Source: an uncultured Ruminococcus sp. | GTDB lineage: Bacteria; Bacillota; Clostridia; Oscillospirales; Ruminococcaceae | Direction of reading: 5' to 3' | Assembly: GCA_902772615.1 (NCBI GenBank) | Contig: CACYBC010000170.1 | Location: forward strand, 1 to 11,708 | Length of the DNA: 11,708 nt | Part shown: positions 7,201 through 11,708 of the stretch, one piece after another | Position numbering within the stretch: the stretch's first letter is position 1 | Layout of the letters: each line of letters starts with the position of its first letter | Program-made: the position numbers and the translations under genes | The notes under the pieces: generated by a model | Database searches by the model: none | What the model saw: the letters and a program-made list of their open reading frames with translations, nothing else | What the model was told of the DNA's origin: nothing

Positions 7201-7756
7201 AGGCGAGGAGCTGGACGGGAAGACCGTCACCATGCTGTGCGAGATAGAGTCCGTAAGGACAAAGGTCACCAGAAACAACGAGACGATGGCCTTCGTCAAC
7301 ATCGAAGACATGAGCGCCACGATGGAGATGCTGGTCTTCCCGAAGGTGCTCACGCAGTATGCGTCGGTGATCAGGGAGAACAATATCCTGGTCCTCACCG
7401 GAAGGATCTCCATGAGGGAGGAAGAGGAACCCAAGTTCCTTCTGTCCGAAGCCCGCGGCGTCGAAGAATACGCCGGGACCGGAAGACCCGAGCCCGCGCC
7501 TGCGGCACATCCTTCTTCGGAGGAAAAGGAGAAAAAGAAGACCGTATACCTTAGATTCAGCAGCAGGGATGACGCAAGGATCGACAGGATCTCAGCGCTC
7601 CTGAGACTGTTTTCCGGGCAGATACCGGTCCATTACTATTACAGCGACACAAAGCAGCAGGTCATAGTGCCTCAGTCAATGTACGCGGATGACAGCGAAG
7701 GGCTGAGGAACAGGCTCTGCAGAGTGCTCGGGGAAGAGAACGTAGTTTACAAATGA
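4274..7756 (+). CDS. dnaE: DNA polymerase III alpha subunit, DnaE type
   Basis: C-family replicative polymerase of 1160 residues, the length of clostridial DnaE. The N-terminal PHP domain opens with HLHLHTEFSLLDG (12-24) and includes TDHG (47-50), Glu73, His94 and TNDCH (210-214). The polymerase domain has GPGRGSGAGS (362-371), the catalytic aspartates in PDFDIDF (403-409), Asp556 in LLKMDFLGLRTL, and RHASTHAAGVVI (509-520). A C-terminal OB-fold starts near residue 980, and a final alpha/beta segment ends in GEENVVYK, as in DnaE rather than PolC. In Bacillota a DnaE usually works beside PolC, which is not in this window. Three in-frame ATGs (4274, 4280, 4283) inside the end of whiA are possible starts; none has a clear ribosome binding site, so start is uncertain by three residues and reinitiation from whiA is likely. 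pfkA follows after 19 bases. Confidence 0.97.
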   Translation: MNMMIERDDFVHLHLHTEFSLLDGACRIDRLMKKIRDNGQTAVAITDHGVMYGCVDFYKEAKNNGIKPIIGSEVYVAPRSRRDMVYKIDSTPYHLVLLCKNETGYRNLIKMISIANREGFYNKPRVDRELLEQYHEGLICLSACLAGEIPQALLNGDFQRAEETARYYRDLFGRDNYYIELQNHGIEEQMRILPDLIRLARELDIPLVATNDCHYIDRSDSEMQHILICIQTNHTIDDDDVMEFKTDNFYVKSTEEMFDLFGAVPEALTNTKKIADMCDFDFEFGVTKLPYFATPDGSDNLDFFNRLCDEGLRRRYGDHPDQSIIDRMEYEKSVVTQMGYVDYYLIVWDFINYARQNDIPVGPGRGSGAGSIAAYCMGITDLDPIKYNLIFERFLNPERVSMPDFDIDFCYEKRSKVIEYVTEKYGPTHVAQIVTFGTMAARLAVRDVGRVLGMPYGQVDTVAKLIPQELGITIDRAFERKPELRQLYDSDPQVKRLLDLSMKIEGMPRHASTHAAGVVITRDEVSDYVPLAKNDDNFVTQFTMTTLEELGLLKMDFLGLRTLTVIADCEDEIQKTDPSFRMSEVPFDDSEVYEMLSQGNTSGVFQLESGGMRQLLINMRPRNLEDIIAVISLYRPGPMDSIPTYLENRKHPDSIRYSTEKLRDILDVTNGVIIYQEQVMQICRELAGFSLGKADIVRRAMAKKKKSEMEKSGREFVAGCRENGISEEVAQGLYDDMASFASYAFNKSHAAVYADVAYQTAYLKCHYPVEFMAALMTSIIDRTDKVIEYIAECHSLGIELLPPDINRSRAGFTVEDGKIRFGLLAVKNVGRSLIESMVRERANGPFTSFVGFYNRLESNELNRRAVENLIRSGAMDCLGKSRKSMMLAIEIVSKAVEKEKRDSVEGQISFLDLEETGAADRYTDEMVEDMGEYSQEEILKGEKESTGLYFSSHPLRAYSDFVERNGLPNVASVLSRGEELDGKTVTMLCEIESVRTKVTRNNETMAFVNIEDMSATMEMLVFPKVLTQYASVIRENNILVLTGRISMREEEEPKFLLSEARGVEEYAGTGRPEPAPAAHPSSEEKEKKKTVYLRFSSRDDARIDRISALLRLFSGQIPVHYYYSDTKQQVIVPQSMYADDSEGLRNRLCRVLGEENVVYK

Positions 7757-7763
7757 CATTGGC

Positions 7764-7768
7764 GGAGG
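7764..7768 (+). promoter_or_regulatory. Ribosome binding site of pfkA
   Basis: GGAGG, 7 bases before the pfkA ATG at 7776, within the 19-base gap after dnaE. It supports this ATG as start and efficient translation of pfkA from the shared message. Confidence 0.75.
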
Positions 7769-7775
7769 TTTTAGG

Positions 7776-8750
7776 ATGTCAGCTGAGATAAAAACGATAG
7801 GCATACTCACCAGCGGAGGCGATGCTCCCGGCATGAACGCAGCCGTCAGGGCAGCGGCCAGAACGGCGATCTACAAGGGGATGCGCGTGCTGGGCATAAG
7901 AAGAGGATATGCGGGCCTGCTTGAGAACGATCTGTTCGAAATGAACATCAGGAGCGTCTCGGAGATACTGCACAGGGGAGGCACCGTGCTGTATACGGCG
8001 CGCAGCCACAGGTTCAACTCTGAGGAGGGAGTGCGGCTGGCAGCTGACAACTGTGTCAGAAACGGGATAGACGGACTGATCTGCATAGGCGGCGACGGCA
8101 CGTTCCGCGGGGCAAGGGATCTCAGCAGATCCGGGATAGCCTGCATCGGGGTTCCGGGCACCATAGACAACGATCTTGCCTGCAGCGATTACACCATAGG
8201 GTACGACACGGCGCTCAACACCGCTGTGGAGATGATAGACAAGCTTCGCGATACCATCCAGTCCCACACGAGATGCTCTGTGGTGGAGGTCATGGGACAC
8301 AAGGTCGGGTTCCTGGCCCAGGCGATAGGCATCGCATGCGGCGCCCTGGTGACGCTCGTCCCCGAGATGGATTACGATCTGGACAGGGACGTGGTCGACA
8401 GGATCCTCTATACTCAGAGAGCGGGAAAGAGCCATTTCATCATAGTCATGGCCGAGGGATGCGGAAGTTCATCGGATGTGGCTGATTTCATACAGGCAAG
8501 GACCGGCATCGAGACCAGAGTCACGGTTCTCGGACATGTGCAGAGGGGAGGTATCCCCACCGCGCGCGACAGGATAATGGCGACCGAGATGGGAGCCAGG
8601 GCCGTCGAACTTCTGGAGAAGGGCAAGTCCAGCAGAGTCGTCGTATCCATGCACGGCGAAGTTACGGACCTTGATATGGAAGAGGCGCTCTCCATGGAGA
8701 AGAAGCTCGATCTGAGCAAGTTTGAGATGATGAAGATGATATCGCTTTGA
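7776..8750 (+). CDS. pfkA: ATP-dependent 6-phosphofructokinase
   Basis: Phosphorylates fructose 6-phosphate to fructose 1,6-bisphosphate, the committing step of glycolysis; cytoplasmic tetramer. Length 324, as for bacterial PfkA (about 320). Visible: SGGDAPGMNAAVR (13-25), GGDGT (105-109), PGTIDND (127-133) with catalytic Asp131, SHTR with Arg166, EVMGH (171-175), MAEG (225-228) and VLGHVQRGGIPTARDR (251-266). Glycine in GGDG and in PGTIDND marks the ATP rather than the pyrophosphate type. Two positions depart from the studied enzymes: the arginine of the E-V-M-G-R block (Escherichia coli Arg171) is His175, and the effector-site glutamate of the G-A/C-E block (Glu187) is Leu191. This suggests changed kinetics or allosteric control. 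It follows dnaE closely; pyruvate kinase, often next in Bacillota, is absent and ligA follows instead. Confidence 0.96.
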   Translation: MSAEIKTIGILTSGGDAPGMNAAVRAAARTAIYKGMRVLGIRRGYAGLLENDLFEMNIRSVSEILHRGGTVLYTARSHRFNSEEGVRLAADNCVRNGIDGLICIGGDGTFRGARDLSRSGIACIGVPGTIDNDLACSDYTIGYDTALNTAVEMIDKLRDTIQSHTRCSVVEVMGHKVGFLAQAIGIACGALVTLVPEMDYDLDRDVVDRILYTQRAGKSHFIIVMAEGCGSSSDVADFIQARTGIETRVTVLGHVQRGGIPTARDRIMATEMGARAVELLEKGKSSRVVVSMHGEVTDLDMEEALSMEKKLDLSKFEMMKMISL

Positions 8751-8775
8751 TAAATAATGTTTATTGCTGAAAGGG

Positions 8776-8816
8776 GAGCAGGGTATAGATCGTGACGGAC
8801 GGTATGTATCCTGCTC
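8776..8816 (+). other. 12-bp hairpin in the pfkA-ligA spacer
   Basis: The 77 bases between the pfkA stop and the preferred ligA ATG hold an inverted repeat: GAGCAGG (8776-8782) pairs perfectly with CCTGCTC (8810-8816), and GTATA (8783-8787) continues pairing with TATGT-type bases at 8805-8809 using two G-U pairs. The stem is about 12 bp with a 17-base loop and ends 11 bases before the ATG at 8828. It is not followed by a run of T (the next bases are ATTTATG), so it is a poor intrinsic terminator and more likely a leader or mRNA-processing structure. The purine-rich AAGGGG just before the stem is the only ribosome-binding-site-like sequence upstream of ligA. Confidence 0.55.
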
Positions 8817-8827
8817 ATTTATGTAAA

Positions 8828-10804
8828 ATGGACAGAAAACAGGCAGCAGAAAGAATCGAATACCTCAGGGCGTTTCTCGCGGAGAACGCCAGGCTCTACT
8901 ATGAGCTGGACAGCCCTGTGATAGAGGATGAGGAGTACGACGCGCTGAACAGGGAACTTGAGGAACTGGAGGCGCAGTATCCCGATCTCGCATCACCGGA
9001 ATCGGTCACGTCGCACATAGGAGGAAGGGCAAGTTCAAAGTTCTCCAGCGTCAGGCATGAAGTGCGCATGGAGAGCCTGTCCGATGTCTTCTCACACGAG
9101 GAAGTCATATCCTTCATCGGGAAGATGAAGGACAGCGTCGACAGCCCCGTGTTCTCGGTGGAACCCAAGATAGACGGCCTGTCCGTGTCACTGGAGTATG
9201 AGAACGGTGTTTTCGTGCGAGGCTCCACGAGGGGCGACGGAACGGTCGGCGAGGATGTTACCGAGAACCTGGCGACGATATCCACGATACCCAGGACCAT
9301 ACCTTCCGGCATCGGAAGGCTGGAAGTCCGCGGAGAGGTATTCATGCCGAGGAAAAGCTTCGCGGACCTGGTGGCCAGTCAGGAGGCGGAGGGCGTTACT
9401 CCGTTCAAGAATCCGAGAAACGCCGCTGCCGGCTCGCTAAGGCAGAAGGATGCCGAAGTGACAAGGAAAAGGAATCTGGACATATTCATCTTCAATGTCC
9501 AGAGCACGTCAGAGGAGCTGAGCGGGCACATCGAGAGCCTTGACTGGCTTAAGAGCATAGGATTCAACGTGATACCTTCCTATGTGAGGTGCACGACTGA
9601 ACAGGAAGTGCTGGATGAGATAGAGCGGATAGGCAGGATACGCTCTGAACTTGAGTACGATACCGACGGAGCCGTCGTGAAGCTTGACAGTTTTTCACAG
9701 CGCAGGCAGCTCGGATCCACGGTGAAAGTGCCCCGCTGGGCGATAGCATACAAGTATCCTGCGGAGATAAAGGCGACCAGGCTGCTCGATGTCGAGGTGA
9801 CAGTCGGCAGGACCGGAGTGCTCACGCCGACTGCGGTCTTTGAGCCTGTGCAGTTGGGAGGGACGACGGTCTCCAGAGCGAGCCTGCACAATCAGGATTA
9901 CATGGATTCCCTTGATATCCGCATCGGAGACACCATAGAAGTGCGCAAGGCCGGAGAGATAATCCCTGAGGTCATAAAGGCCTATGATCACATTCCCGGA
10001 AGCATGGCGTTCTCCCTTCCCGACAGGTGTCCGTCCTGTGGAGAGAAGGTCGTCAGATCCGCCGAAGAGGCTGCCGTCAGGTGCATAAATCCGGAATGCC
10101 CCGGACAGACGGTAAGGAACATCATATATTTCGCATCGAAGGACGCCATGGACATAAACGGGCTAGGGCCTTCCATAGTAGGTCAGCTCGTGGACGCCGG
10201 ACTGATTAAGAGCGCGGCGGACCTGTATTATCTTGACAGGGATGATGTGCTCAGGCTTGACAACTTCAAGGAGAAGTCGTGCGATAACCTTCTCAGCGCC
10301 ATAGAGCAGAGCAAGTCCAACAACCTCGACAGGCTCCTGACCGCATTCGGGATCAGAAACTGCGGAAACAAGGCCGCGACGCTGATCTGTGAGAGATTCG
10401 GGGATATGGACGGCATCGCGTCAGCTTCGGCGGAAGAGATAGCTCTCATCCCCGGCATCGGAGAAAGGATAGCTGTCAACGTATACGAGTTCTTCCGCAG
10501 CAGGGGAACGGAGGATCTCATCAGAAGGCTTCGTGACGCTGGCATGAACCTCGCGTACACCAGTACCAGAACGGGAAGTTCCCTGGATGGAATGACGGTG
10601 GTCGTCACAGGGACGCTGACGAGATTCACAAGAGCGGAGATAGAGCAGCTGATCGAGGACAACGGCGGACACGCGTCCTCCTCCGTGTCGAAGAAGACCA
10701 GCTTCGTGGTGGCGGGAGAGAATGCCGGCAGCAAGCTGGACAAGGCCAGACAGCTGGGAGTCGAGGTGCTGACCGAGGACGAGTTCGTGGAACGGCTCGG
10801 CTGA
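8828..10804 (+). CDS. ligA: NAD-dependent DNA ligase
   Basis: Seals nicks between Okazaki fragments and in repair, using NAD+. With the start at 8828 the protein has 658 residues and its N-terminus has the same length as Bacillus subtilis LigA up to the conserved YY-x-L-D; an in-frame GTG at 8792 would add 12 residues not expected for the family. Order: domain Ia with YYELDSPVIEDEEYDAL; adenylation domain with EPKIDG (Lys114 the AMP-accepting lysine), RGDGTVGEDVT and FKNPRNAAAGSLRQ; OB-fold; zinc finger with Cys401, Cys404, Cys419 and Cys424; helix-hairpin-helix repeats including IPGIGERIA; BRCT domain from about 586 to the end. The usual PMLSLDNAF-type block reads RMESLSDVF (80-88). No clear ribosome binding site precedes the ATG; a hairpin does. 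The C-terminus is complete. Confidence 0.96.
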   Translation: MDRKQAAERIEYLRAFLAENARLYYELDSPVIEDEEYDALNRELEELEAQYPDLASPESVTSHIGGRASSKFSSVRHEVRMESLSDVFSHEEVISFIGKMKDSVDSPVFSVEPKIDGLSVSLEYENGVFVRGSTRGDGTVGEDVTENLATISTIPRTIPSGIGRLEVRGEVFMPRKSFADLVASQEAEGVTPFKNPRNAAAGSLRQKDAEVTRKRNLDIFIFNVQSTSEELSGHIESLDWLKSIGFNVIPSYVRCTTEQEVLDEIERIGRIRSELEYDTDGAVVKLDSFSQRRQLGSTVKVPRWAIAYKYPAEIKATRLLDVEVTVGRTGVLTPTAVFEPVQLGGTTVSRASLHNQDYMDSLDIRIGDTIEVRKAGEIIPEVIKAYDHIPGSMAFSLPDRCPSCGEKVVRSAEEAAVRCINPECPGQTVRNIIYFASKDAMDINGLGPSIVGQLVDAGLIKSAADLYYLDRDDVLRLDNFKEKSCDNLLSAIEQSKSNNLDRLLTAFGIRNCGNKAATLICERFGDMDGIASASAEEIALIPGIGERIAVNVYEFFRSRGTEDLIRRLRDAGMNLAYTSTRTGSSLDGMTVVVTGTLTRFTRAEIEQLIEDNGGHASSSVSKKTSFVVAGENAGSKLDKARQLGVEVLTEDEFVERLG

Positions 10805-10807
10805 ACC

Positions 10808-10819
10808 TTTGTTAACAAA
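10808..10819. repeat. Perfect 12-bp palindrome after ligA
   Basis: TTTGTTAACAAA reads the same on both strands and lies three bases after the ligA stop, about 10 bases upstream of the candidate -35 region of the nusB promoter. It could be a binding site for a dimeric regulator. AT-rich spacers yield such palindromes by chance, so this is only a candidate. Confidence 0.3.
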
Positions 10820-10827
10820 AAATATGA

Positions 10828-10856
10828 TTAATCAGATCAGACAAATATGTTAGAAT
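10828..10856 (+). promoter_or_regulatory. Candidate promoter for nusB-xseA
   Basis: TAGAAT (10851-10856, five of six matches to TATAAT) carries the TG-N extension (TGT at 10848-10850) typical of extended -10 promoters, and TTAATC lies 17 bases upstream as a weak -35. Transcription would start near 10863, giving a leader of about 120 bases before nusB. A second possible pair, CAGACA (10838-10843) and TAAAAT (10860-10865) with 16 bases between, overlaps it. The AT-rich character of this spacer, unlike its surroundings, also fits a promoter. Confidence 0.5.
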
Positions 10857-10867
10857 GTATAAAATGT

Positions 10868-10928
10868 TCAGAAACTGCATATTTTCTGATCTTCAGAACG
10901 GGCAGCGCTTCGGCTGACGGCCTGTTTT
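10868..10928 (+). promoter_or_regulatory. Structured nusB leader with alternative hairpins and terminator-like stem
   Basis: TCAGAAA (10868-10874) can pair with TTTCTGA (10883-10889), a 7-bp stem with an 8-base loop. The same TTCTGA (10884-10889) can instead pair with TCAGAA (10893-10898) across a 3-base loop. That second partner overlaps the left arm of a larger hairpin: AGAACGGG (10895-10902) with CCTGTTTT (10921-10928), continued by CAGC (10903-10906) with GCTG (10913-10916), with ACGG bulged. The large hairpin ends in TTTT and resembles a weak intrinsic terminator, either of ligA or within the nusB leader. The layout is that of an attenuator; no known riboswitch or T-box motif was recognised. 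Confidence 0.4.
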
Positions 10929-10940
10929 AAAGAAAAAACA

Positions 10941-10956
10941 CGCATCCCGTTATGCG
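10941..10956 (+). other. Small hairpin before nusB
   Basis: CGCAT (10941-10945) pairs with ATGCG (10952-10956) around a 6-base loop, about 30 bases before the nusB ATG. It follows the terminator-like stem and could be part of the same leader fold, but a 5-bp stem is common by chance. Confidence 0.25.
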
Positions 10957-10985
10957 GCGGAAATAATGTATTATTCGAGGGTTTG

Positions 10986-11405
10986 ATGACTAGGAAAGAA
11001 TCAAGAACGAATGCTTTTATGCTTCTGTTCTCGCTTTATGCGAACGAGGATACCATCCCGGAATCCGATCTGCAGATGGATGAAGACGGCGTGCTGGAAG
11101 TGGATGATTTCTGCCGCGCTCTGGTGCAGACTACCAAGGACAACATAGAGGAGATAGATGACAGGATCTCCCAGCATCTTCAGGGATGGACGCTCGACAG
11201 GATACCCAAGACGTCGCTGGCTATACTGAGGCTCAGCGCCGCTCAGCTTCTCTATATGAAAGACATACCGGTCGCCGTCGTGATAAGCGAGGCGGTCCAG
11301 CTTGCAAAGAGATTCGGCGACAGCGGCGATTACGTCTTCATAAACGGAGCGCTGAGCAGTTTCGAGAAATCACTGCCCGAGGACGGCAGAAACGAAAATG
11401 GCTAA
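10986..11405 (+). CDS. nusB: Transcription antitermination factor NusB
   Basis: Small all-helical RNA-binding protein; with NusE (ribosomal protein S10) it binds boxA in rRNA leader transcripts and supports processive antitermination. The 139 residues are typical. The N-terminal RKESRTNAFMLLFSLYAN (3-20) fits the arginine-rich first helix, and the family block runs GWTLDRIPKTSLAILRLSAAQLL, then IPVAVVISEAVQLAKRFG and DYVFINGALS near the C-terminus (short runs of each are visible without gaps). The ATG at 10986 is preferred: GAGG ends 5 bases upstream, whereas the in-frame TTG at 10983 is too close to it. It follows a 181-base spacer with promoter and hairpins and overlaps xseA by 8 bases, a nusB-xseA order seen in many Bacillota. 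Confidence 0.93.
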   Translation: MTRKESRTNAFMLLFSLYANEDTIPESDLQMDEDGVLEVDDFCRALVQTTKDNIEEIDDRISQHLQGWTLDRIPKTSLAILRLSAAQLLYMKDIPVAVVISEAVQLAKRFGDSGDYVFINGALSSFEKSLPEDGRNENG

Positions 11406-11708
11406 CAGAGAGTCGATCACCGTCTCGGCACTTAACAGATATGTAAAAGCGCTCCTGGAAAATGATGAAATACTGTCTCAGGTCTGGGTTGAGGGGGAGC
11501 TTTCCGACGTACACGTTCACCTTCAGTCCGGACATATTTATTTCAAGGTGGTGGACGGCAGCGCTTCAGTAAGGGCGGTGATGTTCCGCTCATACGCCGA
11601 GAGACTGAGGTTCCGCCCAAAGGACGGCATGAAGGTCATGATCGCGTGCAGGGTCACGCTCTACGAGAAGGGCGGAGACTATCAGCTGAACGCATTCGAC
11701 ATCATGGA
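11398..11708 (+). CDS. xseA: Exodeoxyribonuclease VII large subunit (5' part only)
   Basis: The first 103 residues of XseA are present; the gene runs off the right edge. XseA with several copies of XseB forms exonuclease VII, which degrades single-stranded DNA from either end into oligonucleotides. The visible part is the N-terminal OB-fold that binds single-stranded DNA: ITVSALNRYVKALLEND (7-23), VWVEGELSD (29-37), SGHIYFKVVDG (44-54), VRAVMFR (58-64), FRPKDGMKV (72-80) and LYEKGGDYQLN (88-98), all family blocks. The ATG lies inside the end of nusB (8-base overlap), with GAGGACGG a little over 10 bases upstream, so translation is probably coupled. The catalytic C-terminal domain cannot be assessed. 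Confidence 0.93.
   Translation, partial: MANRESITVSALNRYVKALLENDEILSQVWVEGELSDVHVHLQSGHIYFKVVDGSASVRAVMFRSYAERLRFRPKDGMKVMIACRVTLYEKGGDYQLNAFDIM

Noticed and set aside
8764..8789. A promoter-like pair TTGCTG and TATAGA before ligA
   Set aside because: The spacing is only 14 bases, too short for a sigma-A promoter, and the -10 lies within the hairpin stem.
10921..10932. A boxA-like sequence (CCTGTTTTAAAG) in the nusB leader, which NusB could bind
   Set aside because: It matches the boxA pattern only with an inserted base, and T/A-rich matches are expected by chance after a terminator-like stem.
1..11708. CRISPR arrays, tRNA or rRNA genes, insertion sequences, attachment sites, defence or toxin genes
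   Set aside because: The window was read for repeats and for such proteins; almost all of it is accounted for by conserved housekeeping genes and no repeat array or mobile-element signature was seen.

Overview
The window reads as a stretch of housekeeping chromosome from a low-copy-number, moderately GC-rich (a little over half by eye) member of the Bacillota, most likely a Clostridia-type anaerobe. The reasons are the gene order hprK-murB-rapZ-whiA-dnaE-pfkA, which is characteristic of that group, a bifunctional HPr kinase/phosphorylase, a sporulation/division regulator of the WhiA family, and strong GGAGG ribosome binding sites. Arginine is written mostly AGG/AGA and isoleucine often ATA in spite of the GC content. 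I cannot name a genus from this.

Layout. A GNAT acetyltransferase (19-570, minus strand) is transcribed away from the rest; a few bases at the very left edge look like the start of another minus-strand gene. Between it and hprK lies a divergent promoter region with two overlapping -10 boxes. From about 672 to 8750 six plus-strand genes are packed with gaps of 10-19 bases or overlaps of 1-17 bases: hprK, murB (TTG start), rapZ, whiA, dnaE, pfkA. They probably form one transcript. A 77-base spacer holding a 12-bp hairpin separates pfkA from ligA. A 181-base spacer after ligA holds a probable promoter and a structured leader for nusB, which overlaps the start of xseA; xseA runs off the right edge.

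How the genes work together. HprK senses metabolic state and phosphorylates HPr at serine (carbon catabolite control); PfkA is the glycolytic step whose product, fructose 1,6-bisphosphate, activates HprK in studied Bacillota. MurB makes UDP-MurNAc for peptidoglycan, and RapZ-family proteins link to amino-sugar supply in other bacteria; WhiA links to cell division. DnaE, LigA and XseA are replication and repair enzymes, and NusB acts in antitermination of rRNA operons. Metabolism, envelope growth, division and DNA synthesis are thus encoded side by side.

I do not see a new defence, mobile or secretion system. The points most worth a second look are: mutually exclusive hairpins in the nusB leader; two substitutions at normally conserved positions of PfkA (one catalytic, one in the effector site); the absence of the YvcK/GlmR gene usually found between rapZ and whiA; an apparently intact metal site in the DnaE PHP domain; and the hairpin just before ligA.
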